Source: Perognathus longimembris pacificus (lineage: Eukaryota; Chordata; Mammalia; Rodentia; Heteromyidae). From it: a stretch of DNA of 64,000 nt. Shown here one piece after another: positions 47,776 to 59,200 of the stretch (position 1 is the stretch's first letter; each line of letters begins with the position of its first letter). The position numbers were made by a program, and so were the translations under genes. The stretch spans positions 15,896,673 through 15,960,672 of the forward strand of contig NC_063177.1 of assembly GCF_023159225.1 (NCBI RefSeq), given 5' to 3'. The notes beneath the pieces are model-generated. The model ran no database searches, was not told the DNA's origin, and worked only from the letters and a program-made list of their open reading frames with translations.

Positions 47776-50700
47776 GTGAGTGTGCATGCATGTGCCTGTG
47801 TGCACGCGCTAGTCCTGGGGCTTGAAATCAAACTCTGGCCTGGGTGTTGCCCCTGAGCTTCTTTGCTCAAGGCTAGTACTCAACCATTTGAGCCACAGCT
47901 TCACTTCTGTACTTCCAGCTTTTTGGTAATTAATTGAAAATAAGAGTCTCAAGGACTTTTCTGCCCAGGCTGGCTTTGACCCATGATCCTCAGATATCAG
48001 TTACCTGAGTAGCTAGGTATAGGTGTAAACCACTAGCACACGGCTGTGTTTGTTTTCTGTTTTGTTTTTGCCAGTCTTGGGGCTTGAATTCAGGGCCTAA
48101 GCACTGTCCCTGGCTTCTCTTTGGGTAGACACAGCGCCACTTCCAGCTTTTTCTATTTATGTGGTGCTGAGGAATCGAACCCAGGGCTTCATGTATACGA
48201 GATGAGCACTTTACCATTAGGCCATATTCCCAGCCTCTGTGTGTGTTTGTTGGTTTTGCCAGTCCTGGGCCTTGGACTCAGGGCCTGAGCACTGTCCCTG
48301 GCTTCCTTTTGCTCAAGGCTAGCACTCTACCACTTGGGCCACACAGCGCCACTTACGGCTTTTTCTATATATGTGGTACTGGGAAATCGAACCCAGGACT
48401 TTATGTATACGAGGCAAGCACTCTTGCCACTAGGCCATATTCCCAGCCCCTGTGTTTGTTTAGCTGAGTTGTACAGTTCCTTTCCAACATATTGTCTTAT
48501 GAGTATTGCTATTGCATTGGTTCGCCCTTTATTCTTTGTCTCACCATTCTAATGTTCCCATTCCCTTCCCTAATTTGGATAAACATATAAACATATATAT
48601 ATACAATACCCAGTGAACCAAAATCATATACAGGAATAACAGGGGATAAGCCATAGGAAATTCACATAGTACATTAAAATAACAACAACAATAAAATCCT
48701 CGTTTCCATATCCTGGAATTCATTTTGCTTAGCATCATCTTATATGCTCATATGTACAAAGCTGTTGAGCTATTGTGATCCTCTGCTAGGACGATCCTAG
48801 ACATTTTTATGTTTATTTAGTAATTGTTTGGTTTTAGTCACTGAACAAAACATGTAGAAATACCATTTGAAAAGATGTTTGTTATTAAAAAAAAAAAAAA
48901 AAGAGTCCTAGCTGGGCTCTAGTGGTTCATGCCTGCATTCGTAGCTACTTAGGAAATTATATCATATGATCAAAGCTACTGAGGCAAATAAGCCCAAGAT
49001 ATTCTTATCTACAATTGACCAACAAAAAGGTGAAGTAGGTATGGTTCACATAGTATAGAGCCAGCCTTGAGGGGAAAAGCCAAACACAGACACTTGCCTA
49101 GCATACACACAAAAGACCCTGGCTATATGACCTACTTAAAAAAAGAAAGGAAAAAAAAAGCCAGGAATTGTGGTGCTTAGGCCCATAATCCCAGCATTGA
49201 ATCCAAAGAGAGACAGAGCGACAGGCAGGCCGGAATATATGCCTGCACACATGCACACACAAAGATGAAGTATTATGCATATAAGACATTATTATGTAAT
49301 ATATCCAAGACTGGATGCAGTGGTTCTTGCCTATAATCCCAACTACTTCAGAGGCAAATATCTGGAAGATCACAATTCAAAGTCAGCTTGGACAGAAAAG
49401 TCAATGAGACTTCATCTCTAAAATTGCCAGCAAAAAGCAGGGTTAGAGATATGGTTCAAGGGGCTGGGGATATGGCCTAGTGGCAAGAGTGCTTGCCTCA
49501 TATACATGAAGCCCTGGGTTCAATTCCCCAGCACCACATGTACAGAAAATGGCCAGAGGTGGTGCTGTGGCTCAAGTGGCAGAGTGCTAGCCTTCAGCAA
49601 AAAGAAGCCAGGGACAGTGCTCAGGCCCTGAGTCCAAGCCCCAGGACTGGCCAAAAAAGAAAAAGAAAAAAGAGGAGATATGGTTCAAGAGTAGAGCACC
49701 AGCAGAGCAACCAAGCTGAGTGCCCACAAGGCTCAGTACAGAGGGGAAATTTTGTGTGCCTGCCTTAGAAGCCCAAGATAGGTTTGCCAGGTGGGACTTA
49801 GAAGGATTGCTGGGTGTCTGTGACTGATGCTTATAATTCTAGCTACTCAGGAGGTTAAGATCTAAGGTTAGAAGTTCGAAGCCATCTCAAGTGGTAGAGT
49901 GCTGGCCTTGAGCAAAAAGACGCCAGGGACAGTGTTCAGGCCCTGAGTCCAAGCCCCAGCCCAGGATCTCCAATTAACCATCAAAAAGCTGGAAGTAGAG
50001 GCTGGAAATGTGGCTTAGTGATAGTGCTTGCCTAGCATGCATGAAGCCCTGTGTTCAATTCCTCAGTACCACATAAACAGAAAAAGCCAGAAGTGGCACT
50101 GTGGCTCAAGTGGTAGAGTGCCCTGAGCAAAAGAAGCCCAGACCCTGAGTTCAAGCCCCAGGATTGGAGGGGGGAAAAAAGCTGGAAGTGGAGCTGTGGC
50201 TGGTTCATGGAGTGCTATCTGTGGCTGAAAAAAACAAGGACAGTGGCCAGGCACTGACTACAAGCCCTAGTCCCACCAAAACAAAGATAAACATAACCTT
50301 TTTTGTCCCAAGTTAAAACAAGAGTAACCCACAATGTGCAAAACACAAAACTTTCCATATAACGCTTTCAAAAATGAGCTGAATGCCAGTAGCACACACT
50401 GGAAAGCAGAGATGGAAAGTAATGAGGATCAAGGCTAGCCTGGGCAAAAATGTTTGCAAAACCCTATCTAACAAGAAAAAAAGCACGTGGTGGTGGTAGA
50501 AAGTGCAAACAGATTCTAGTTCAAAAATAACCCAAGCAGCTGGGCACCAGTGGCTCATGCCTGTAAGACTTGAAACCAGCCTGAAATGAAAATCTATGAT
50601 ACATTTATCTCCAATTAACCACCAAAAAGCTGGAAGTGGAACACATACTTGGGTGACAAAGCTCAGGTACAACTCTCAGGTCCTGAGTTCAAGTCCCAGG

Positions 50701-50892
50701 ATAGGTTGAATGGGTGGTGGGGGAAGTACTTCAGAAAATTCCTTAGCCTCAGTTAACTATCAATTCTTGTCAACATAAGAGCCCCTAAAGCAATCAAAAT
50801 GTATACAGATCTGGTGCCAGTGGCTAATGTCTGTAATCCTAGCTACTGAGGAGGCTGAAATCTAAGGATCGTGGTTTGAAGCCAGCCTGGAC

Positions 50893-51326
50893 AAAAAAAG
50901 TCCCTGTGAGGGGCTGGGGATATAGCCTAGTGGCAAGAGCGCTTGCCTCGTATACATGAAGCCCTGGGTTCGATTCCCCAGCACCACATATACAGAAAAT
51001 GGCCAGAAGTGGCTCTGTGACTCAAGTGGCAGAGTGCTAGCCTTGAGCAAAAAGAAGCCAGAGACAGTGTTCAGGCCCTGAGTCCAAGGCCCAGGACTGG
51101 CAAAAAAAAAAAAAAAAAAGGGGGGGGGGGCTGGGGATATGGCCTCCTATACATGAGGACCTGGGTTCAATTCCCCAGCACCACATATACAGAAAATGGC
51201 CAGAAGTGGCGCTGTGGCTCAGTGTCAGAGTGCTAGCCTTGAGCAAAAAGAAGCCAGGGACAGTGCTCAGGCCCTGAGTCCAAGCCCCAGGACTGGCAAA
51301 AAAAAAAAAAAAAAAAAAGTCCCTGT
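50893..51326 (+). mobile_element. Two type D SINEs in tandem inside a type B SINE
   Basis: aaaaaaagtccctgt occurs at 50893-50907 and 51312-51326. Between lie two head-to-tail copies; the second starts within the A-tail of the first and lacks about 18 bp of its head. Confidence 0.85.
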
Positions 51327-51689
51327 AAGACTCTTATCTCCAATTAGCGACTCAAACACTGGAAGTGGAGGCCTGGCTCAAAGTGCTAGAGCACTAGCTT
51401 TGAGCACAAAGAGCTCAGAGCTCAGGGTCAGCGCCCAGGCCTTGAGTTCAAGCCCTATGACCAACAAAAAAAAAAAAAAAGAAAAAGAAAAAAGGCTGGG
51501 AATATGGCCTAGTGGTAAAGTGCTTGCCTCATATACATGAACAGCCCTCAGCACCACATATATAATAGAAAAGCTGGAAGTACTGAGCACTGTGGCTCAA
51601 CTGGTAGAGTGCTAGTCTTGAGTAAAAAGAAGCCAGGGACAGTCTTCAGGCCGAATTCAAGCCCTAGGATTCGAAAAAAAGAAAAGAAA

Positions 51690-54600
51690 ACCCCAAAAAG
51701 TATACAGAATTATCTAGTTGGATTAATTCACTTCTCATAGCTGAGAATTTTGTGCAAGTTTGATTTTGGTACCCAGGACAATGTAATATCTCTGGAAGAA
51801 GTATCAACAGCATCCTTTCACCTTAACTGTGTATGGGTAGCAGCTTTAAAAAAGAACATCAGGACAGCAAATGGATAAATTCCCACCTCCCATGGAACCT
51901 AGGCCTGGATTCATGCTATACAACTGCTCTACCATTAAGCTGTAGCACATTTCTTTTCACATAATTCTGTAAAAAGGCAACATTTATCTTACCAATGCTA
52001 CCTTTAAAGAACTTTCTGAAAGTCCACTGATATGCCTAAGGCCTTATGCATGCGAAATAGCAAACACAAAACCTTATTTAATAGCTGTTAATTAATGTGA
52101 CTAAAAAATAAGTTAAATCATTATAAAAAGAAAACGGCATATTTTATCATATAAGCCCATACCCAAATGGTTCAGTGACTCTCTCATTTTGGCCACTATG
52201 GTAACATGTGACCTTAGAAAAAGGAATGTTGCAGAGTTTGTTTTATCATCCATAAGTATACTAATCTACCTCAAAAAGTAGTGAGAGAACAAAAAAAACA
52301 GATACCAAGCTCAATATTAACAAGGTTTTACAGAAATGTTTATGCTAAATGGTAACACTTTAGAGAATACCATACCAAAAGTATCCTTGACAAAAGATTA
52401 GTCCTAACTACGTTTCAACCAAATACCACCATCCTTTAAAGAGAAAACAATAAATCCAAGTAATAAGCACTTATGAGGCCTCTAGCCAATGAGTATAAAG
52501 TACAAATATCAATTAAAATCTGTCTGACTGCCATGCTAAGGATAAAAATTATATATCTAGCACAAGTTAAACTAAAGTTTCATGTAAATGACTGTGCAAA
52601 GTGTCATACCAAACCAGCAGCAATAATACAGCATCTTTCTCATGAAGTAAAAATTTCTCAAAATGTTTGATTGTCAACTACTAGGCTTCACTCTACAGTA
52701 AAGATCTTTAGAACAGTAGATTAAATTTTCAGTATTCATATTGTAGACCATTAGTTTTATTTTAAACAAAGCAACCTGTCAAGTAAGAAATAGCTGTGTG
52801 GGGGGAGTGGGGTTGTTTGTTTTACAAAAGAATGGTGGCAGGAGAGGGAAAGGGGAGGGGGAGGGGATTGAATGAGGGAGGAGGTAACAAGCTGGTTAAG
52901 AAATGTACTCACTGCCTTATGAAACTTCACTTAGACAATAAAATAAAACTAGCATGCAAAAAAAATGAATGGTGGCAAAGGTTACCAATCATTGTTAAGT
53001 ATTTTCATAACAAAGAAAGCCCAGTTTAAAAAATCTGTCTGGGGCCAAGCATGGATTGCATATGCCTGTAATCCTAGCTACTCTGGTAGCTGAGATCAGA
53101 GGACTTGGGCAGGAAAACTGGCCAAGACTCTTATCTCCAATTAAACACCCAAAGCTGGACATAGAACTGAGGTTCAAGTGGTAGAGGGGGGGAAAAAAAA
53201 AAGCTTAGAGACAGTGTCAAGGTCATGAGTTCAAGCCCCAGGAACAATCAACAAACACACCTTAGTTAGGACCACAAGCCAGGTCCACTTAAAAACCAAC
53301 TGAGCCTCCAAGTCCCTTCAGCAAAAGCATGCATGACTCACTGCTTTAGAATTTAATGGAAAGAACTGGAAAATATATTGTAATATTTTACCTTGGGCTT
53401 AATAACTGACAACTTCTAATTTTTACAACTTATTTATTAGGGTGACAAATTGTGAATATGAACCACATGCAAACAAAAAGATCTTACTTTTTCCTGGATA
53501 CTCATATATGCAAACTTAGAATATAAACAAGAGGGAACAAATTCTTTTTTTTCCCAGTATAGACAATTCAACATGAATGCTCTAAACAAAAAAGGCAAAT
53601 ACTATGAGGTACTAATTTTTTCCTTCCCCAAAGCATCTCCAAATCTCTTCCACACCAGAAATATTTTATCTGGAAAATTATACAATAAAATTTAAAAAGA
53701 TTTCAAAAAGCTACTGCTAGTTAACAAATGAAATTCATCCCAATCACAATAAAAGTTTTATAAGTAAAAGATTGTAAAAAATTAAAGTAGTTGACCTCAA
53801 AATTCAGCAAAAGATTCTATCATATATACCAGAAACATGCACACACATACATTGATTGCTATTACTCAAGCCAAATTACCTTAAGCTCCTAGTCATTGAA
53901 AAATCACCTCTCCATATGCTGCTTTTGTAACTATGAACAGTAAGGATGGGCTATGTGAAACATACGATATAGTGAATTAATATTCCCAACTGACTCATTC
54001 CTTCCCGTCTTAACCCATCTACTTTCTAATGTTAAAAACAACAAAAATGTAAGATTATAAATTGACAAACACTTGTAAGGGTCATCAAAATAACATTTAC
54101 TACATAATTTTAAAACTTAAAAAATAGCTACTCAAATCAAATGACATTCTCTACCTTATGGAAATGTTTCAGGGGAAAAAAAGTCCCTTTCCAGGCAACA
54201 CAAGAGGTCTTTAACACAAAGTAGCCTTTAATGCAAATTATCCTTTATTTTGTCATCTTTGATGTCTACTATGTAAAAATCAAAAACAAACTACTGTTTC
54301 AGTGTGAACTAAAGTAAAAGAAAACATCTCTCATATTCTTACTCAATTTTTAAAATACTGTACCTATTTCTTGCCCAACATTTCTGGCATTTATTAATTC
54401 ATACTTATTTGATCAGAACGACCCAAACCATTAACCAGAGTTTAAATCTGTGCATAGGTAGTTTACACACATATGTACACACAAAAATAGACAATAAGTG
54501 TCTGCTTAAGGAAGGACATTACTTTTATCCCAATTACATACTGCAGGGGGAAAATGGTGGAAAACATAAGACATGAGACATTAAGATTTGCTACAGAGAA

Positions 54601-55799
54601 ATGTTTCTGTTTAAGTATAATTAGTACCAAATAACATTGCAAAATACAAGAGAAAATGCTACGAAAGGGCAATCTAGCATTTCACGGCTTCTGCTCCCTT
54701 ACTCCACCCAGTCTTAGCTCAATGGCTGTTCACAGCATCCACAAATATTAGCCCATTTTTTAAAAAGGTGTGGGAGGCTGTACCAAAATAGGGCTTGCTC
54801 CATTAAATCAAACATTTGCAGAAATGTTATATGAAAAAGGGGTTCCTTTCTGATTTAAAAAATACATACATTTCAAATTTCTTTTAGGAAATATCCTCTG
54901 AGCAATCCAAACAATGATCATTTATAATAGAACATGAAAGAATAAAACATCCCCAAATACAGATTACATTTGTTTTAATAAAAACTGCAATTTGCAACTG
55001 CCAATTATTTTGCAAAAGCAAGTCCGGAAAGACAGTCATTAGAGATTAAAAGCTAGCTAATGCCTTAAAATCAAAACAGAATATTTTAAGAGCTTCTTAT
55101 ACACATCCAACATCGTATCAAAATGGGCATTCCCAAAGTAGGAAATATTCCTGATTAAGGGGTTGAACCCCGCAGTATTCAAGCTCTGCTGCGGGAGGTG
55201 GGGGTGAGGGAGACATTTAAGCAAACACTACTGTGGTAAAAGGGTATGACAATATTACTGGTATGAAAGGCCCATGGTCCTCTCCGCCCTAGCCTCAAAA
55301 AAATTCACACAAAACAACTCACCCCCAACCAAAATAGAATTGCTAAAAATGGCAATTTTTTTGTTTTGTCCTTAAAACGTTATGACTCTTCAGGATTGTA
55401 TGCTTAGAGGTTGGAATTACAGTAATGTCTTTATTTTCCCCCGATTACTCCTTAAGGAAAGGGGGAGGGGAATCTTGGCATGACATCGCCCATTGAGAAG
55501 AGACCACAAATCTGGAGCTTCTCTTCAAAAGCACAATTTCTTAACCAAAGGACTGACATGAATTAGACCCAAATCCCAACGTCAAAGGAAAATCTCCAGC
55601 CCTCCTCCCAAGGAGTTTCTTGCTAAGTCACTGAAGAAAGGCAGAATAACAAATAAAGCCAGGCACCTAGCTATTTCCTATCTCAGGTACTGAAAATCTC
55701 CTCCTCTTCCTCTCTGCTCTGGTTTATTCAGCCCGGGAAGAATCGAAAGGCAATTTCTCACCTGGGAGGCTAGAAAGGGTAAATGAATACAGGCACTGC
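51690..55799 (-). other. PAFAH1B1 intron 1, SINE-poor promoter-proximal part
   Basis: Only one type B copy (53045-53250) and one short L1 3' fragment (52841-52966) interrupt about 4.1 kb of AT-rich unique sequence. I see no exon with coding potential in it. The sharp contrast with flanking SINE density suggests constraint, possibly enhancer sequence. Confidence 0.7.
52830..52977 (+). mobile_element. Short L1 3' end with target duplication
   Basis: gaatggtggca occurs at 52830-52840 and 52967-52977. The intervening 126 bp has the G-rich tract, aagaaatgtactc and A-rich end seen in the other L1 3' ends of this window. Confidence 0.7.
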
Positions 55800-56419
55800 G
55801 TTTCCAAAAAGCGCGGAGGGATGACATTAGATGAACAGGGGGCCTCGAGGCTCAGTGTGAACAACGTCAAAAGACAACTCCCGTCCCAAGAGCCAGTGGC
55901 AGAAAGGAAACCCCCTGCCCGATTTGTTGGATGGATGATGCAGATCGTTCCGGGGGTCGGGCCGCCCGTCCTTCCAGGATGCTACACTGGGGGGTGGGGG
56001 GGGTGAGAGGGAGGTGGCGGGCCATCCTGGTCAGGTCAACCTCATCCTAAGGGCAGGTGGCGGACGGAACGCCTGGAAGGCCGTGTGGGTGCTCGAGCCC
56101 AGGCCCCGAGCCGACACCGCGGAAGGGTGGGGACTGCGGAGCTCGCCTCTGCGACCCAGAAGCAGAGCGCCGAGCCCTTTCCCCAAGATCACAGCGCGAC
56201 CTGATCTCCACGCCCTTCCCACCCAAGAATACTTTTCCTGCTAAGTCACGGCGGGAGGAGGGCGATCCCGCGTGTGAGGGGGTGGGGGGGGAGAGAATGC
56301 CGCGGGTGGAGCTGCGGCGGTGCCGGCACCGCGGCTCCCCGGCCGGAGGACGCGAGCGAGGGCAGCGCCCTCCCCGGCCGGGCCCCCCTCCTCCGTGCCA
56401 CTCACTCAACGGCCGTCGC

Positions 56420-56430
56420 GGCCGCCATTT
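56420..56430 (-). promoter_or_regulatory. YY1-type site (AAAATGGCGGC)
   Basis: On the minus strand the 11 bases are an exact match to the YY1 consensus found just downstream of many housekeeping start sites. The ATG inside it is also a possible upstream start codon with A at -3 and G at +4. Its place suggests an initiation site a short way upstream on the minus strand, or an internal element of exon 1. Confidence 0.6.
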
Positions 56431-56660
56431 TGAGAGCGAGGAGAGGAGAAGAAGGAGGAGGAGGCGGCGGCGGCAGGGGGAGGGGAGAATGGGAGGGAGG
56501 GGACCCGCGCGGCCACATCGTCAGGCCGCCGGGCCCGGGCCGCAGCCGCCCGAGCGCAGTGGAAGAGACAGAGGGAGGAAGGGCGCAGACTGCGCCGCCT
56601 TACCGGAGCGCTGCAACGCCGCCTCCGCAGGGCCTCTTCCGTCCTTCACTCCCATCCACC

Positions 56661-56727
56661 GGCGGGGGAGGGGGAGGGAGAGGGAAGGGAGGAAGGAGGG
56701 AGGGAGGGAAGGAGGGAGGGGGAGGAT
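56661..56727 (+). repeat. G-rich tract with quadruplex potential
   Basis: Dense runs of three or more G separated by one to three bases on the plus strand; the minus (transcribed-RNA) strand is a pyrimidine tract. It could form a G-quadruplex on the template strand near the start region. Confidence 0.6.
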
Positions 56728-56984
56728 GGCGCGCTGGGCCCAGGCCCGGGAAGGGGGAGGGGAGGGCAGCGGGCGGGCTCCTCGGCCGTTCCGGGGCTCG
56801 AGCCCTAGCCCGGCGCTCGCGGTGGTCCTCGCTCGTGCCCGAGCGCTCCCCGTCTGCTCTTTCTCGCTGCCTAGGCCCCGGGGGCGCTGCTCGTTCGCCC
56901 GCTCACTAGCTATCTTCGGCCGCCGGACTCCGCCGCCGCCCCGCCGCTCCAGCTCCGTCTGTCACAGGAGCTGCCCCAACGCCC

Positions 56985-56992
56985 TGACGTCA
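56985..56992. promoter_or_regulatory. Full palindromic CRE (TGACGTCA)
   Basis: A perfect eight-base CREB/ATF site in the CpG island, just upstream of the presumed minus-strand start region. Spacing and CpG context are typical of functional CREs. Binding itself is not shown. Confidence 0.6.
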
Positions 56993-57066
56993 CCGCGCCG
57001 CCGCCGCCGCGGCCGCCGCCGCCCCAGACCCGCCAGGAAGAAGGAGAGGAGGCGAGGAGGGGCTGC

Positions 57067-57077
57067 TGCGCATGCGC
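57067..57077. promoter_or_regulatory. NRF1-type site (TGCGCATGCGC)
   Basis: Palindromic match to the NRF1 consensus about 75 bp beyond the CRE. NRF1 sites are common in CpG-island promoters, including bidirectional ones. Confidence 0.55.
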
Positions 57078-59125
57078 TGGGGGGCAGGGCCCAGCCTGGA
57101 GCCGCTCTGCCTTCCGCCTAGCGGGGCTGGCTGCCGGCGGCCGGGGCGACTGAGGTGGGTGGACGGCGGCGGAATCCGCCCGCGAGCGAGCGTGCGTGCG
57201 TGCGTGTGTGCGTGCGCACGAAGCGCGGCTTCGCACGCTGCTGTAACCTTGACCAGAGCCTCGTTTTTCTGACGCCGTCGTCTTGTGGCCCCTCACGCCC
57301 TCGGACTCTGTCGAGCACCCCGCCCTGCTCGGTCACTGCACTCTTCCCGCTCCCCGGGCCCTCAGCACGGGGCCCCCCGGGTAGGACCAACATCCCGGCT
57401 TCTGCCGCTTCCCACCCCAGAAAGAGGAGGGGAGTGGGTTGGTGGGCTGAGGAGGCTGCGCTGGTGAGGGCCGAGGGCCCCTGGAATGCTGTGACTCTCT
57501 TCCTTTGTAGCACAGGTTTTTACGGATTTCTAACTTGGAGAATTCGCTTTCAGATGTGATTGAGCTATTCTTTCCCCGCCCCGCAATCAGCCGTCACTCT
57601 CCGGGTCTCCCTACTGAGTCCCAGAAAGAAGACCTGGAACTTTACCCCCAGCCAGGGATGGGTGTTGTGTTTGCTAAATTATTGAAATATTGATGACAAA
57701 GTCTAGGGGATTTGCAGTCAATTCCACACCGAGATACTGACTTTGTTTGTTTGTTTAAGTCTAGTTTGGGGCTCTGAGTAATTCAATATAAAATACAAGG
57801 TTGTATTTGTTTGTGGATGGTAGGGCTTGAACTCAAGGCCTGGGCACTGTCCCTGAGCCCCTTTGTGCCCATAGCTAGCGCTCTACCACTTGAACCACAG
57901 CCACACTACCGGCGTTTGAGTTATTAATTAGAGACAGTCTCATGGACTTTTCCGCCCAGGCTGGCATCGAACCACCATCCTCAGATCTCAGCCTCCTGAG
58001 TAGATAGCCTTTATTTATTTATTTATTTCTGCCAGTCCTGGGCCTTGGACTCAGGGCGGCCTGAGCACTGTCCTGTCCCTGGTTTCTTTTTGCTTAAAGC
58101 AAACGCTCTACCACTTGAGCCACAGCGCCACTTCTGGCCGTTTTCTATATATGTGGTGCTGGGGAATTGAACCTAGGGCTTCATATATACAAGGTGAACA
58201 CTTTACCACTAGGCCATATTCCCAGCCCCAGTAGATAGCCTTTATGTAGGTAAATATATCCATTCAAGATCAGATTTCAGGTCACTAGTATACTTCAAAG
58301 GACAGCAAACATTCTTTGGGGGAAACTATAAAAATTTTCTCTCTAATAATTTTTTGAACCAAAAACTGGATTACAGGCTTAGTTTGGTGTGGGGCAATGT
58401 GCTGTGGCTGGTACACTTGCCTTTCAGTTGCTACCATTATAAATCCATTTTAATAAATACTTGTCTACTGTAAATGGAGAATAAAAACATCTATGCTATC
58501 AATCATAATTATTAAGGCCTTACACAAAATCTACTGTATCCAATCAGGAAACATTTAATAATGGATATTTTGAATGATGTTTCTTAAAAAAAAAAAAAAG
58601 ATAAACATCCGTTTTCCTTAAACCAATCTAACAGGCTCCCCATTCATTTGAATTGCAAATCTTAATTTTTCCAGTAGACATTTTCAAAATGGAAACATTT
58701 CAATTGCTGCAGTAAAATTAGTGTTACTTTAAACATTTCTGCAAATAAACTGACTGGAAGAAACACTCCAAAAATACTGCTGTTGAGAGAACAAAATGCC
58801 TTCTACAAGTATCTCCAGATCAAAACCTGTTTATAATGAATATAAAAGTAAAAGTATGGGGCTGGGAATATGGCCTAGTGGCAAGAGTGCTTGCCTCATA
58901 TACATGAAGCCCTGGGTTCAATTCCCCAGCACCACATATACAGAAAACGGCCAGAAGTGGTGCTGTGGCTCAAGTGGTAGAGTACTAGCCTTGAGCAAAA
59001 AGAAGCCAGGGACAGTGCTCAGGCCCTGAGTCCAAGGCCCAGGACTGGCAAAAAAAAAAAGTGAAAATATTATTTTGAGATTTCAAGTGGCCTCTGTAGT
59101 TTATAGGCAAAAGTATCTTGTTCAA

Positions 59126-59200
59126 GGGGCTGGGATGTAGCTCAGTGGCAAAGCACTTGCCTAGCAAGTGCAACATCCTGGGTTCAATCCGTAGTACCAA
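59126..59200 (+). mobile_element. Single-unit ID element
   Basis: Reads gggctgggatgtagctcagt, with gggttcaatcc and a short A-rich tail. This is the classic tRNA-derived ID form without a second monomer. Confidence 0.8.

Larger units (their letters stand above)
42108..51690 (-). other. PAFAH1B1 intron 1, middle part B
   Basis: Type D: plus 42447-42630, 42650-42855, 43372-43560, 43922-44127, 46797-46960, 49461-49660, 50000-50170, 50912-51110, 51125-51311, 51494-51670; minus 44278-44475, 48060-48235, 48255-48450. Type B: minus 43785-44226 (interrupted), 44600-44830, 47810-48050; plus 45127-45450 (interrupted), 45545-45760, 47440-47615, 48905-49095, 50540-50710, 50810-51460. L1 3' ends: 44930-45110 (plus), 46260-46420 and 48460-48800 (minus). 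Unique stretches: 42870-43360, 45770-46250, 46430-46670. Confidence 0.75.
56406..56940 (-). other. PAFAH1B1: PAFAH1B1 non-coding exon 1 (approximate; ends uncertain)
   Basis: The first, untranslated exon must lie in this CpG island upstream of exon 2. Two minus-strand donors are plausible: GTTGA|GTGAGT (GT at 56405-56404) and CTCCG|GTAAGG (GT at 56603-56602). The start is not visible because there is no TATA box. The 56940 limit is a guess from the CRE just upstream and the length I expect for the leader. Full-length cDNA would settle both ends. Confidence 0.45.
55800..57480. promoter_or_regulatory. CpG island promoter of PAFAH1B1
   Basis: Base composition jumps from AT-rich to very GC- and CpG-rich here, with long CGG/CCG runs, and falls back after about 57480. 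It is the only such stretch in the window and sits at the 5' end of the gene. No TATA or CCAAT box is evident on the minus strand, as expected for a broadly expressed gene. Long open frames in it reflect GC richness, not genes. Confidence 0.9.

Noticed and set aside
52473..52670. 65-codon plus-strand frame in the SINE-poor region
   Set aside because: No similarity I recognise, no splice context, and length expected by chance in AT-rich DNA.
56057..57121. Long plus-strand open frame of 354 codons, and others up to 211 codons, in the CpG island
   Set aside because: Low-complexity R/G/P-rich translations caused by GC richness (few stop codons); no family resemblance and antisense to exon 1.
57155..57559. 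134-codon plus-strand frame next to the promoter, possibly a divergent transcript
   Set aside because: No recognisable domain; it starts in CpG-rich simple sequence. A divergent non-coding RNA is possible but nothing in the sequence supports a protein.
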